From positions 55,903 to 119,902 of the forward strand of contig NZ_AOIL01000042.1 in NCBI RefSeq assembly GCF_000337595.1: a DNA stretch of 64,000 nt, in the 5' to 3' direction. The DNA comes from Natrialba taiwanensis DSM 12281 (GTDB taxonomy: Archaea; Halobacteriota; Halobacteria; Halobacteriales; Natrialbaceae). Position 1 is the stretch's first letter. The number at the start of each line of letters is the position of its first letter. Below are positions 34,580 to 44,336 of the stretch, one piece after another. Made by a program: the position numbers and the translations under genes. The notes under the pieces are model-generated. The model was not told the DNA's origin. It ran no database searches and worked only from the letters and a program-made list of their open reading frames with translations.

Positions 34580-35865
34580 CGTGACTCACCTCCCGAGTCA
34601 CTGATCGTCGTCCGTGTTCGCTCCGCCGGCTGTTCGCCGTCGGAATGCGCCGGCTCAGCGTGTTTATCCCCGGCCGGTCGCTCCGTGTCGCCGAAGTAGT
34701 TCGGCGGCAACGCCTCGCGTTCGGTATAGGACTGCGTCGCTAGCACACAGCGAACGGTGTGGGCCTCGCTGCCCGCCGCGTCGAACTCGGGCGGATGGTC
34801 GAGACAGTCCTCCATCGCCATCGGACACCGATCGGCGAAGTGACATCGGTCTTCCATCTCGTGATCGAGCAGGCTCGGCACGTTGCCGCCGATCGGTTCG
34901 AGTTGTCCGTTCGCCCCCCCGAGTTCGGGAATCGAGCCCAGCAGTCCCTCGGTGTAGGGGTGGACGTGATCGTCGAAGACGTCCTCGAGCGTGCCACGTT
35001 CGACGATCTCGCCGGCGTACATGACGCCGACGCGATCGCACATCCGCGCGACGACGCCCAAATTGTGCGTGATCAGCAGGATCGTCATCCCCGTTTCGGT
35101 CTGGAGATCGTCGAGCAGATCCAGAATCTGGGCCTGTATCGTCACGTCCAGGGCCGTCGTCGGCTCGTCCGCGATCAACACGTCCGGCTCGCCGGCGAGC
35201 GCCTGGGCGATCATCGCTCGCTGGAGCATCCCGCCGGAGTACTCGTGTGGGTACTCGTCGGCGCGTTCGACCGGGTCGGGAATACCGACGAGTTCGAGGA
35301 GTTCGATCGCGCGCTCGCGGCTCTCCTCGGTGACGAACTGCTGTGAGGGGAGCACCGTCGACAGCAGGAGGTTTCCGAAGGAATACTCGGCGGAGTCCGT
35401 TTTGGCCTTCGTTGAGCGCGGGTTCGCGCTGGCCCGCCGTTGGACCTCGACGGCCTCGGCGAGTTGTTCGCCGACCGTGAGACTCGGGTTGAAACTGCTC
35501 TCGGGGTCCTGAAAGATCATGCTGAAGGACGTGCCCCGAAGGGATTGGCGAACCGCGGGTGATACCGAGAGCAGGTCGACGAACGAGCCGTCGACGGCGT
35601 CGGGTGCATCCTCGCGAACCGTCTCGGCCAACTCGGCGTCGTCGAACCAGATCTCGCCGTCGATGATCTCGCCGGGAGCGTCGATCAGGTCGATCACCGA
35701 CCGGGCGGTGACGCTCTTGCCGCTGCCGCTCTCGCCGACGATGCCGAAGACCTCGCCGCGTTCGATCCGCAACTCGAGTTCGTCGACGGCGTTTACCTGT
35801 CCCTGTTCCGTGAAGAACCGCGTCGAAAGATCGTTGACTCGTAAGATATCGTCAGTGTCTGTCAT
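34576..35865 (-). CDS. Dipeptide/oligopeptide/nickel ABC transporter ATP-binding protein (OppD-type)
   Basis: A 429-residue ATPase with Walker [11 protein letters not shown] near 44, Q-loop [11 protein letters not shown] near 123, signature [12 protein letters not shown] near 213 and Walker [13 protein letters not shown] near 234. The C-terminal family cluster [12 protein letters not shown] follows near 343. A linker of about 30 residues (around 148-175, with [15 protein letters not shown]) is inserted before the helical subdomain. It pairs with the OppF-type protein. Start is six bases from the stop of the upstream permease gene. Confidence 0.93.
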   Translation of the reverse strand: MTDTDDILRVNDLSTRFFTEQGQVNAVDELELRIERGEVFGIVGESGSGKSVTARSVIDLIDAPGEIIDGEIWFDDAELAETVREDAPDAVDGSFVDLLSVSPAVRQSLRGTSFSMIFQDPESSFNPSLTVGEQLAEAVEVQRRASANPRSTKAKTDSAEYSFGNLLLSTVLPSQQFVTEESRERAIELLELVGIPDPVERADEYPHEYSGGMLQRAMIAQALAGEPDVLIADEPTTALDVTIQAQILDLLDDLQTETGMTILLITHNLGVVARMCDRVGVMYAGEIVERGTLEDVFDDHVHPYTEGLLGSIPELGGANGQLEPIGGNVPSLLDHEMEDRCHFADRCPMAMEDCLDHPPEFDAAGSEAHTVRCVLATQSYTEREALPPNYFGDTERPAGDKHAEPAHSDGEQPAERTRTTISDSGGESR

Positions 35866-35871
35866 GGTCGC

Positions 35872-36873
35872 TTAGGCACCTCCACCTTCGCCCTCGATGT
35901 TCGGATCCAGTGCGTCGCGAAGCCAGTCGCCGAGGAGGTTGACGGCGATGACCGCGAAGACGATGCCGAGTCCCGGCACCATCGAGATCCACCAGCTCGT
36001 TCGCTGGTAGCCCTGACCTCGCGAGATGTCGTAGCCCCACGAGAGTGTCGTCCCGGAGAACCCGAGGAACGACAGCGAACTCTCGAGGAGGATGACGGCG
36101 GCGACCTGAATCGTCGCCAGGACGATCACCGGGGTGAGGCTGTTCGGCAGAACGTGTTTGAACAGGATCGTCCAGTTGCTCGCGCCCATACTCCGCGCAG
36201 CCGTGACGTACTCTTCGTTGCGAACGCTCATCGCCTCGCCGCGGGCGACGCGGGCGAACCAGACCCACGTTACCAGCGCGACGACGACCGTGACCGTTCC
36301 AGGGAGCGTCGTACTTTCCGGCATACCATCGATGAGCCCGAATCGGGTGAGCGGATCAGGAATGCCGAACCCGGCCGAACCGAAGACGCCGATAAGCGCG
36401 AGCGCGAGGACGAGCGACGGAAACGCGAGCATGGTGTCGGCGATGCGCATCATCACGTCGTCGACCCGCCCGCCGTAGTAGCCGGAGACCAGTCCGAACG
36501 GAACGCCGATGAGGACGGCCAGTCCGGTTCCCAACAGCCCGACGAGCATCGACGTTCGTGCACCGTACACCAGTCGGGAGAACACGTCCTGACCGATGTC
36601 GTTCGTCCCGAGGAGGTGGTCGCTCGTCGACTCGACTTCGACCTCGACGAACTCGCCGTCCTGGCCGATCTCGGTGGTGTAACTCGTCCCGAGCGGCGGG
36701 TAGCTGTTCCCGTTCTCGTCGAGGTAACCGGTCCGAGTCGGATTGTGCGTCGCGAGCACCGGCGCAAAGATCGCCATAATGAGTATGCTCGCCAGGAGAA
36801 CGAGCCCCAGTTTCGGGAGTAAACTCTCGCGAAAACCTTGCCGCAGATTCGATTCGAGTCTGTCCGGAATCAT
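35872..36873 (-). CDS. ABC transporter permease (DppC/OppC-type)
   Basis: A 333-residue inner membrane permease: an N-terminal helix (LLPKLGLVLLASILIMAIFA), an extracytoplasmic loop, then five helices. The DppC landmark LLGTNDIGQDVFSRLVYGAR lies near 88-107, and the coupling segment EEYVTAARSMGASNWTILFK with the EAA-like pattern near 221-240. It forms the transmembrane channel with the DppB-type partner encoded just upstream, which overlaps it by four bases. Confidence 0.93.
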   Translation of the reverse strand: MIPDRLESNLRQGFRESLLPKLGLVLLASILIMAIFAPVLATHNPTRTGYLDENGNSYPPLGTSYTTEIGQDGEFVEVEVESTSDHLLGTNDIGQDVFSRLVYGARTSMLVGLLGTGLAVLIGVPFGLVSGYYGGRVDDVMMRIADTMLAFPSLVLALALIGVFGSAGFGIPDPLTRFGLIDGMPESTTLPGTVTVVVALVTWVWFARVARGEAMSVRNEEYVTAARSMGASNWTILFKHVLPNSLTPVIVLATIQVAAVILLESSLSFLGFSGTTLSWGYDISRGQGYQRTSWWISMVPGLGIVFAVIAVNLLGDWLRDALDPNIEGEGGGA

Positions 36874-37886
36874 TCGTTGGTCACCCGTGGATCAAGCGTC
36901 GCATAGAGCGCGTCGACCGCAATGTTGATCAGCACGAATCCGAGCGCGATAAAGACGATAATGCCCTGCATGAGCGGCCAGTCGCGTGCATTGAGCGCCT
37001 GAATTAACCGATCACCGAGCCCGGGCCAGTTGAAGACGGTCTCCGTGATCACCGCCCCGCCGATCAGCGTCCCCAGTTGGAGCCCGAGGACGGTGATGAT
37101 CGGGATCATCGTGTTCCGCAGGACGTGTTTGTACCGGATCAACACGTACGGAATTCCCTTCGCCTCGGTCGCGGTCACATAGGGTTTGCCGAACTCGTCG
37201 ATCATACCGCTTCGAGTCAATCGAGTGATCATCGCCGTGAAGTAGGTGCCGAGCGTGATCGCAGGCAGCATAATGTGGCGCACCCAGGTGAGTAAATCGC
37301 CTGCGTAGCCGGTCGTCACAAGCGTCATCACCGCTTCACCGAAACCGACCGGCCGTCGCCCCTGTGGGAAGGTAAATCCGAGGTAGGTTTCCATCGGGTC
37401 CTGCAGGAAAACGGCAAACAGCAGGATGAGCATCAATCCGAGCCAGAAGTTCGGCGTCGAGATGCCGAGCAACGAGAATAACGTTGCACCGTAATCGGCG
37501 GGCTCGTTCCGTCTCGAGGCGCTGATCACGCCGAGTGGCACCGCGATCACGATCGCGATGATCGTCGCCGCGATCGCCAACTCGAGGGTCGCCGGAACTC
37601 GTTCCAGAACCATCGCCGTCACCTCGCGACTCGACTGAAACGAGTAGCCGAAGTCGCCGGTGATCATTCCCTGCACGTAGTCTACATACTGGACGTAGAT
37701 CGGTTCGTTTAGTCCGTACTGTTCTCTGACCTGATCGCGGATCTCGGGATCGGCCGCCGGGCCGACGATCAGATTCGCCGGATCACCCGGCGAAACTGCC
37801 CGCAGCGCGAACATAATCGTAATCACTCCCCAGATGACGAGTACCCCCTGCAGGAGCCGTTTTACCAGAAACTTTCCAATAGACAT
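36870..37886 (-). CDS. ABC transporter permease (DppB/OppB-type)
   Basis: A 338-residue permease with six helices. The N-terminal helix (LVKRLLQGVLVIWGVITIMF) and the family segment REQYGLNEPIYVQYVDYVQG are diagnostic of DppB. The coupling segment EAKGIPYVLIRYKHVLRNTM is near 241-260 and VFNWPGLGDRLIQALNARD near 288-306. It lies 87 bases after the substrate-binding protein and is co-transcribed with the rest. Confidence 0.93.
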   Translation of the reverse strand: MSIGKFLVKRLLQGVLVIWGVITIMFALRAVSPGDPANLIVGPAADPEIRDQVREQYGLNEPIYVQYVDYVQGMITGDFGYSFQSSREVTAMVLERVPATLELAIAATIIAIVIAVPLGVISASRRNEPADYGATLFSLLGISTPNFWLGLMLILLFAVFLQDPMETYLGFTFPQGRRPVGFGEAVMTLVTTGYAGDLLTWVRHIMLPAITLGTYFTAMITRLTRSGMIDEFGKPYVTATEAKGIPYVLIRYKHVLRNTMIPIITVLGLQLGTLIGGAVITETVFNWPGLGDRLIQALNARDWPLMQGIIVFIALGFVLINIAVDALYATLDPRVTNE

Positions 37887-37973
37887 GTACCCTCGTATGC
37901 GAAATTTCGTCTGCTTAGTGTGCGTGCATGCGTTTTATTGTCGATTCTTGTTCTTCGGAACTGTTCCGGCGGA

Positions 37974-39551
37974 CTACGGATTCATCTCCCAGACCCAGAT
38001 ATTCTCGTCCTCGCGGGGCTCCCACTCGATGTCGTCGCGAATGCCGTAGATGCTCTCTTGCTGGTGGAGGAAAATCCACGGCGCTTTCTCGCGGGCCATC
38101 TCGTTGAGGTCCTGGAGCGCCTGTTCGCGCTCGTCCTGATCGTCGATGCCTTGACTCTCGGTTATCGCTGAATCCAGTTCCTCGTCTCGGAACGTCTGGA
38201 CACCGCCTCCCTCCTGGAAGAACCCGGAGACAGCGTAGTCGGTGTCACCCGTAATGACGCCCCACCCGATCAGGAAGAACGGAATCTCGTAGTTGTCCAT
38301 TCCTGCCGAGTTCGCGTCCGAGACGACGCCGAAGTCGACGATGTTCGGCTCGCAACTGACGTTCTCGAGTTGATCTATCTGGTCGGCTACCCGCTCGGCG
38401 ACGGCGGCATCGTTGAGGTACCGGCCCTGCGGGGCAGTCAGTTCGATTTCGACGCCCGCGTAGCCGCTGTCCTCGACGAGCTGTTCAGCCTGCTCGATGT
38501 CCTGCGAGTAGTGCTCTAAGTCCGGGTTATGCCCGTTGACACCCGGCGGTGACGGCTGACTCATTGGGCTTCCAAACGAACTGAGCGAGCCGTCGATGAT
38601 CGCCTGATTGTCGACCGCGTAGTTCATCGCCTGCCGGAACTCCTGGCTGTCGAAAGGTTCCGACTCGTTTTTCATCACGCAGAAGATGTTCCGGAAGCTG
38701 GTCACGCGCCGGACTTCGGTGCCGTCGTTGTCGTTTATCGTCTGTGTATCCTGCGGGAGGATGTTTATCGACATATCGCTCGACCCTGTCTCGACCGCGG
38801 TGGCACGGCCGTTTGACTCCGTGTCGGAGTTGAACGTCACGCGTTCGAACGGGGCTTCGTCTCCCCAGTAATCGTCGAATCGCTCGAGAACGATTTCGGT
38901 ATCGGGCGTGAAATCGACGACCTCGTAGGGCCCGGTTCCGTTGAAGATATCGGCCGAACTCCCCGCAATCGCCTCCTCCTCGCCGCCCTGCTCGCGGGTC
39001 CACTCCGCGTTCATCGCGCGGGCGTAGTTGCCGAACTCGTACTCGGCGAGCGCCGCCGCACCGCTGTACTGGAACTCGACCGTCGTCTCGTCGACCGCCT
39101 CCGCTCCTTCGATGGAACCGAGCCCTGCAACCTGCGAGGAGGCCGGACCGAACTCGGCGTCGATCTGGCGCTGGAGCGTAAACGCCACGTCTTCTGCGGT
39201 CAGATCTTGCCCGTCGTGGAACTGCACGTCATCACGGAGCGTCATCTCGACCGAGCCATCACCGTGGTTCCAGTCTTCAACGACGCGACTTTCCGGTGCC
39301 TCGCCAGGTTGGACGTTGAACAGCGGTTCGTAGATGTGATCGAACACGTCGAAGTAGTCGCCGGTAATGTGATCGATCGGATCGACCGTATCCGGGAACT
39401 CCGAGAGCGTGATCGTGATCTCGTCGATTTCTTCGTCCCCGCCGTCTCCGAGACAGCCAGCAACCGCACTGAGACCGACCGTCGTCCCGGCAACACCGGT
39501 CACTTTCAGCAGCGTTCGGCGATCCATACTCGTATTGTCAGCACCCTGCAT
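37974..39551 (-). CDS. ABC transporter substrate-binding lipoprotein (SBP family 5)
   Basis: A 525-residue extracytoplasmic binding protein. It has a twin-arginine signal (MDRRTLLKVTGVAGTTVG) and lipobox SAVAGC near 32-37, so it is exported folded and lipid-anchored. Family 5 landmarks follow: PDTVDPIDHITGDYFDVFDH, the segment DVQFHDGQDLTAEDVAFTLQ near 125-144, and GVEIELTAPQGRYLNDAAV near 375. Ligands of the family include oligopeptides, dipeptides and nickel; the ligand here cannot be told. An ATATAAAT box on the minus strand (about 39575-39584) lies 24-33 bases before ATG 39551, supporting that start and marking the operon promoter. Confidence 0.93.
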   Translation of the reverse strand: MQGADNTSMDRRTLLKVTGVAGTTVGLSAVAGCLGDGGDEEIDEITITLSEFPDTVDPIDHITGDYFDVFDHIYEPLFNVQPGEAPESRVVEDWNHGDGSVEMTLRDDVQFHDGQDLTAEDVAFTLQRQIDAEFGPASSQVAGLGSIEGAEAVDETTVEFQYSGAAALAEYEFGNYARAMNAEWTREQGGEEEAIAGSSADIFNGTGPYEVVDFTPDTEIVLERFDDYWGDEAPFERVTFNSDTESNGRATAVETGSSDMSINILPQDTQTINDNDGTEVRRVTSFRNIFCVMKNESEPFDSQEFRQAMNYAVDNQAIIDGSLSSFGSPMSQPSPPGVNGHNPDLEHYSQDIEQAEQLVEDSGYAGVEIELTAPQGRYLNDAAVAERVADQIDQLENVSCEPNIVDFGVVSDANSAGMDNYEIPFFLIGWGVITGDTDYAVSGFFQEGGGVQTFRDEELDSAITESQGIDDQDEREQALQDLNEMAREKAPWIFLHQQESIYGIRDDIEWEPREDENIWVWEMNP

Positions 39552-39760
39552 ACCCTGGACATAGCAGGACTGTTATTTATATATGTTGGTGGCCGGCCAC
39601 ACATCACACGGGTGACTGTCTTTCGCGCACGTGAACTGATGGACAAGCGTCCATTGCCAGCGACTCTTTTCGGTTGAAACGAACGTCTGATTTTCAACCA
39701 GCAGAACCAGTTTCTGAGTCGCGCCATAAGCTTAAGTTCCCTACAGTCCGTATCACAGAT

Positions 39761-40417
39761 ATGGCCGCTCACGGCCGGTCCGCACTGCGGGACCTGTTCG
39801 ACGAGTCGCCCACACCTCATATTGCACACCCTCCTCGGACGCATCATCGCGACTTCTACGTCGCGACCGACGGCTCGTTCCGGGAGTCCGGTGGTGGATT
39901 GGGCGCTGTTATCGAAACGCGCGACGGCACCCGCGTCGCACGCATCGCGACGACGGATACGCCGCCGGACAACAACGTTGCCGAGTATCGCGCACTTCAT
40001 CTCGGTCTCGATGTCCTCGCCGCACGAGCACCGCGCGATGCCTCCGTCGGCGTCCTCATCGACCACGACGCCCTCGCGAGCAACGTCAACAACACTATTC
40101 TGGCAACGAGCCACCCCGACGGCAAGCCGCCACGGCCCGTCTCGATTCCGGCCGCAACGCGCTATCACTGGCGCGGCATCCAGGCTCGCCTTACCGGCTT
40201 CGGTGCCGTCCGCGCCGCACGAATCGATAGCGACCAGAACCCCGCACACCCACTCGCCAACACGCCCGGCCGGTACCAGCACCTCTCTCACGAACCGGCA
40301 CGCTGTGTCCTGCCGGACCCGCCACAGTCTTCCGGTCCCGATCCCGGCGATCCGACGCCATCGGAGTTCCCGCCGCCATCGCGAGCCGACCGCAACAACA
40401 AGCAGGCGTCGGACTAA
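39761..40417 (+). CDS. rnhA: Ribonuclease HI-like protein
   Basis: A 218-residue protein with an RNase H fold in the middle. The strand-one motif RDFYVATDGSFRESGGGLGA carries the first catalytic Asp. The Glu is in NNVAEYRALHLGLDVL and the second Asp in VGVLIDHDALASN. This matches the haloarchaeal RNase HI group, which cleaves RNA in RNA-DNA hybrids during replication and repair. The N-terminal 28 residues and the Pro-rich C-terminal tail lie outside the fold. Start at 39761 is preferred over 39674 because CTTAAGTT at 39731-39738 makes a suitable promoter box. Read divergently from the transport operon. Confidence 0.85.
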   Translation: MAAHGRSALRDLFDESPTPHIAHPPRTHHRDFYVATDGSFRESGGGLGAVIETRDGTRVARIATTDTPPDNNVAEYRALHLGLDVLAARAPRDASVGVLIDHDALASNVNNTILATSHPDGKPPRPVSIPAATRYHWRGIQARLTGFGAVRAARIDSDQNPAHPLANTPGRYQHLSHEPARCVLPDPPQSSGPDPGDPTPSEFPPPSRADRNNKQASD

Positions 40418-40608
40418 CGCCTGATACGGTCTGCTGTCAGTCAGTTTCCTCGCCCCTGCGATCGGTCCTGCGAGTCGTCGAGAACTCGGTACAGCAGCCC
40501 GTCTGACACGGTCTTCGCGGCATCCGCGGTATCCAGACATCCGAACGACTCCTCATTCAACACCCGGAATCGCCATCGTTATTTCACCGCTCCAGAGAGT
40601 CGTCCCCG

Positions 40609-41175
40609 ATGAGCCTTCGCGTCGCCGCCGCCGCCCCCTTCGTTCAACACGGCACGAACCGCCTCGAGGAAAGCGAGTTCGTCGTCGCCCTCTCGCTCGA
40701 CCGCGACTGGTTCTCCCCCGACCAGTCGAAACGCCTGATCGACGTCGCCACCCAGGACGGCCTCCTCGAACCCGACGGCACCGAACTCGTCGCCACCTTC
40801 GATCCGTCGTCGATCACGATCCCCGAGGACTTCGTGCCGGACGACGACATTCTCACCGAACGGTCCGCGTTCGAACGCGTCCTCGGCGCCCTCGTCGCCG
40901 ACGGCGTGGCGAAACACGAGGCCGTCGGCGCGATTAACGCCCTCCAGAGCGACCTCGCCGTCACCATCGAAACCGCTGCCGTCGTCTACGCCCGCCGCGA
41001 AGGCATCGACGTCAGCGACCTCGTTCCCACCGCCCGCGCTGAACTCGTCAACGACGGTGGTGACGTCGATTCGGAACCGGAACCGGAACGCAAACCTGGT
41101 GCCGGAGCCGAAGCCGAAGCCACCTCCAACTCCAAAACTACATCTGAAGCCGGAGTAGAAGCCGAAGAGCGTTAA
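40609..41175 (+). CDS. DUF2240 family protein
   Basis: A 188-residue acidic protein matching the archaeal DUF2240 pattern: SLRVAAAAPFVQHGTNRLEE, SLDRDWFSPDQSKRLIDVAT, and the helical segment FERVLGALVADGVAKHEAVG. Mostly helical, possibly winged-helix, with a disordered Ala/Glu-rich tail after about 150. No function has been assigned to the family as far as I know. It lies 22 bases before the next gene and is probably co-transcribed with it. Confidence 0.8.
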   Translation: MSLRVAAAAPFVQHGTNRLEESEFVVALSLDRDWFSPDQSKRLIDVATQDGLLEPDGTELVATFDPSSITIPEDFVPDDDILTERSAFERVLGALVADGVAKHEAVGAINALQSDLAVTIETAAVVYARREGIDVSDLVPTARAELVNDGGDVDSEPEPERKPGAGAEAEATSNSKTTSEAGVEAEER

Positions 41176-41197
41176 CCCTCGCTATCCCACCACCAGC

Positions 41198-41644
41198 ATG
41201 GTCGAAGACCGGACAACCGACGGCACGCGAATCGCACAACTGCTCTCCTCCGAACTCGACGGCCGCGAGGACGGTGAACTCGCGGCTCTCGCCGTCACAA
41301 ATGCCGATCGAGATGTCGATCCGACGGTCGACGGTGTTCGCGCATACGACGTGACGATCACGGGCGACAGTGGAGACGATGACGGCGATGTCGCCACCGA
41401 CAACCCCGCCGGTGAGCGACTCGCACAGGTGTTCGTCCATCCCGACCGTTCCCACCTCGAGTTCACTGCGGGACAGGACGTTGCGGCCGAGGCCGCTGCG
41501 AACGAGGGGCTTCGCGTTCGACCGAAGGCGACCCAGCCGCCGCGAACGCTGGTGTTCGTCGAGAGCGGTGCCGAAGTCAAGCGCGCGACGGACGTCGTGC
41601 AGGCGGTCGTGCGCGAGGAAGGAGTGGACGGAGCGAGCACGTAG
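41198..41644 (+). CDS. Haloarchaeal conserved protein of unknown function
   Basis: A 148-residue acidic protein starting MVEDRTTDGTRIAQLLSSEL, with two beta strands (RAYDVTI, AQVFVHPDRSHLEF) and a C-terminal strand-helix TLVFVESGAEVKRATDVVQA. It has the look of a small conserved haloarchaeal protein but carries no catalytic motif I recognise. It follows the DUF2240 gene and converges on the Kef antiporter gene with a gap of 14 bases. Confidence 0.7.
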   Translation: MVEDRTTDGTRIAQLLSSELDGREDGELAALAVTNADRDVDPTVDGVRAYDVTITGDSGDDDGDVATDNPAGERLAQVFVHPDRSHLEFTAGQDVAAEAAANEGLRVRPKATQPPRTLVFVESGAEVKRATDVVQAVVREEGVDGAST

Positions 41645-41658
41645 CGGTCGGACGCTGG

Positions 41659-42960
41659 TCAATCGTCGCCCGGTTGCGGTATCCCGTCGCCGGCATTTTC
41701 GAGTCGCGGCACGACAATTGCCTCGATTCGGTCGGAGTGTTGCATGAGCGTCGTCCCGAGCACGCTCATGACGAGCACGTACCCGATAGCGAAGGCGTAG
41801 ATCGTGTCGGCAGTCCCCGCGGCGAGGCTGGTCCCGGCACCGCTGATGGCGAGACTCGCGATGATCAGCGAGAACTCGCCGCGGGTCGTCATTCCGAGCC
41901 CGACTCGGACCGACCGCTGAACATCGAGATCGTAGAGACGCCCCCCGAGATAGCCGCTGACGAGTTTCGTCGGGGCCGTCAGCACGACGCCCGCAGCGAT
42001 CGCCGCGAGGACGAACCCATCGGCGAACAGCATCGGGTCCGTCCGAATCCCGATCCAGACGAAAAACACCGCCGCGAAGGTATCCCGGAGCGGTTCGAGC
42101 AAGTTCTCGAGATCGTGAACGTGATCCGTCGAGGAGAACGCCATTCCAACGAAGAAGGCGGCGACCGCCTCGCTCACGCCGAGTGCCAGTGCCACACCGG
42201 ACACGAATATCGTGATGCCGAGCGCACGCAAGACGAAGAACTCGTGAGAGTCCGTTTCGAGACTGCGCTGGACCCAGTCGGTTCCGAACGAGACGGCAAG
42301 CAACAAGACCAGGAGAAATCCGACCGCGATGCCGATCTGACCGAGCGCCTCGCCGACATCGCCGCCACCGCCGACGAGCACCGACGCAATCGCCAGATAG
42401 ACGGCGATAACGAGGTCCTCGTAGACCAGCGTCCCGAGCAGCGGCTCCGATTCGTCGTTTGCGATCCAGCCCAGATCGATGATCGACTTCGTAATGATCG
42501 CACTCGAGGAAATGTAGACGATCCCCGCCGTGAGAAACGCGGGCAGTATCCCGTCGAAAAGAATCCAGCCGAGACCCAGTCCCGCACTGAAGTTGACGAC
42601 GAAATCGACAGTCCCCACCTTTCCGATCCGATCTCTCGCCTGGATTAGGCGGTCGAGATTGAACTCGAGGCCGAGAAAGAACAACAACAGAACGATCCCG
42701 ACCTCGGCACTGACGTGAACGAAGTCTGTGTCGGCGAGTGCACCGTCACTGAGCGACGCAACCAGATCGACGCCACGGACCGTCCACTCCACGCCGAGTG
42801 GACCCGGGAGTTCACCGAGGACGTGCGGACCCAGCAGTATCCCGATGAGGATATACCACGGAATCACCGATTGGTTGATCCGCTGGGCGACGAGTCCGGC
42901 GACTCCTGCCGCTCCGAATAGGACTCCCAAATCGATCAGTGCGGTCGATTCAGCCGCCAC
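41659..42960 (-). CDS. Kef-type monovalent cation/H+ antiporter (CPA2)
   Basis: A 433-residue membrane protein with about twelve helices. Characteristic segments are LLLFFLGLEFNLDRL near 91, SSSAIITKSIIDLG near 150, LVYEDLVIAVYL near 177 (the acidic ion-binding region), and FVWIGIRTDPMLF near 297. It exchanges K+ or Na+ for H+ and has no cytosolic TrkA-N domain. The RCK-C-only protein just upstream (gap 35 bases) is its likely regulatory subunit, as in KhtT/KhtU. Confidence 0.92.
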   Translation of the reverse strand: MAAESTALIDLGVLFGAAGVAGLVAQRINQSVIPWYILIGILLGPHVLGELPGPLGVEWTVRGVDLVASLSDGALADTDFVHVSAEVGIVLLLFFLGLEFNLDRLIQARDRIGKVGTVDFVVNFSAGLGLGWILFDGILPAFLTAGIVYISSSAIITKSIIDLGWIANDESEPLLGTLVYEDLVIAVYLAIASVLVGGGGDVGEALGQIGIAVGFLLVLLLAVSFGTDWVQRSLETDSHEFFVLRALGITIFVSGVALALGVSEAVAAFFVGMAFSSTDHVHDLENLLEPLRDTFAAVFFVWIGIRTDPMLFADGFVLAAIAAGVVLTAPTKLVSGYLGGRLYDLDVQRSVRVGLGMTTRGEFSLIIASLAISGAGTSLAAGTADTIYAFAIGYVLVMSVLGTTLMQHSDRIEAIVVPRLENAGDGIPQPGDD

Positions 42961-42995
42961 TCGAGCTCACCTCGGAAACTCCCGCCACCGGAGAC

Positions 42996-43496
42996 TCAAT
43001 CCTCGTCTCCAGTCTGGGATTCGAGCAACGTTTCGAACTCGCGACAGTCCTCTCGGTCCCCGACGACGACGAGCGTGTCGTCGGCTTTGATCACCGTCTC
43101 GGGATCAGGCGGCGCGATTACCTCGCCCGCACGCTGGATTGCGACGATGGAGACGCCGGTTCGTTCTCTGATCCGTGCATCGGCGAGACTCCGTCCGGCG
43201 AGTGCAGCGCCCTCGCTCACGCTGTACCATTCGAGAAACGTATCGTCGGAGAGAATCGTCTCTACGCGTTCGGTCTGAACCGGCTGGAAGTACGCCCCTT
43301 CGAGGATCGTGCCGATCTTCCGCGCGAGCCGATCCGACGCCTCGAATAATTTCTCGCTGTCGGCGTCCGGATCCGGTTTTCGATACACCTCCCGCTTTCC
43401 CGTATTGTGGGTGACGATAACGAGGCGTTCGTCGTTTTCGAGTTCGACCTCGAACTTCTTTCCAACCCCCGGGAGGTCGCTCTCGTAGATGGTCAT
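42996..43496 (-). CDS. RCK-C (TrkA-C) regulatory subunit of cation antiporter
   Basis: A 166-residue cytosolic protein. The N-terminal half (MTIYESDLPGVGKKFEVELE, then RLVIVTHNTGKREVYRKPDP) matches the KhtT-like regulator fold. The C-terminal half is a TrkA-C domain (SLADARIRERTGVSIVAIQR, then GEVIAPPDPETVIKADDTLV). Such subunits gate a partner antiporter, here the Kef-type protein encoded next. TTTTAATATC on the minus strand at about 43515-43525 is placed as the promoter of this two-gene operon. Confidence 0.88.
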   Translation of the reverse strand: MTIYESDLPGVGKKFEVELENDERLVIVTHNTGKREVYRKPDPDADSEKLFEASDRLARKIGTILEGAYFQPVQTERVETILSDDTFLEWYSVSEGAALAGRSLADARIRERTGVSIVAIQRAGEVIAPPDPETVIKADDTLVVVGDREDCREFETLLESQTGDED

Positions 43497-43687
43497 ACAC
43501 GAACCAGGCAGGCCGTGATATTAAAATCCGTGACACACCACGGACGAGTCGATGGCGGATGGGACAGTGGTTCATTGAGGTGTTGTCATCTCTGATTGGT
43601 GAACTGCTGTGATGCTGGGTGGGGAGGATGAGCGGACAGTCGAATACTGGTCTGATTGACACTTCTTCAGCGAGATATTGCACGCGG

Positions 43688-44062
43688 TCAGCCGGTCTCT
43701 GCAAGTCCCTCGATGAGAAACGTCGCAGACGCGAGGTTCGTCGCCAGGGCCGTGTCGTGAACGTCACAGATCCGTAACAGCGCCGAGATATCCGGCTCGT
43801 GGGGCTGGGCACGAAGCGGATCGCGCAGGAAGATGACGCCGTCGATCATCCCCGCTGCGACCTCCGCGCCGATCATCAGATCACCGCCGTACGGGCCCGA
43901 CTCCTTGCGTTCGACCTCGAGTTCAGTTTCCGTCTGGAGGCGCTTCCCAGTCGTTCCGGTCGCGACGAGATCGCAGGTCGCAAGGGCGTCCTCGTAGCGC
44001 TCGGCGAACTCGATCAAGGCCGGTTTCTCCTCGTCGTGGGCGATCAGTGCGAGGCGACTCAT
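43688..44062 (-). CDS. mgsA: Methylglyoxal synthase
   Basis: A 124-residue protein of the usual length for the family. Start MSRLALIAHDEEKPALIEFA supplies the phosphate-binding His and Lys. CDLVATGTTGKRL, then the GPYGGDLMIGAEVA segment with the catalytic Asp, follow, and FLRDPLRAQPHEPDISALLR is the conserved end. The enzyme converts dihydroxyacetone phosphate to methylglyoxal and phosphate. A promoter-like GATACTATTACAG stretch lies on the minus strand near 44085-44097. A VOC protein, the fold of glyoxalase I, is encoded divergently 275 bases away. Confidence 0.93.
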   Translation of the reverse strand: MSRLALIAHDEEKPALIEFAERYEDALATCDLVATGTTGKRLQTETELEVERKESGPYGGDLMIGAEVAAGMIDGVIFLRDPLRAQPHEPDISALLRICDVHDTALATNLASATFLIEGLAETG

Positions 44063-44336
44063 ATCGGATTGTCGAGTGCGGTGACTGTAATAGTATCCCC
44101 GCTGGTTGCTTCAGTTCGGATGATGCTGTCACCAGCTGCTGGGACGAACTCGCCGATCGACCCAATCGGGACGGACGGCTATCAGCCGGTTCCGGCGCAC
44201 CTGCGCCCGTCCTGCGGGCGCGCTGGGAACTCGGGGCAGCACCCGTTCGAGACGAGCGAGGGGGATCGAGGGAGCCAAGAGGATCGATCCAATCCAGAGC
44301 CGAACGTTTTTTCGGCCGGGCTTCCGGACGTTCGCT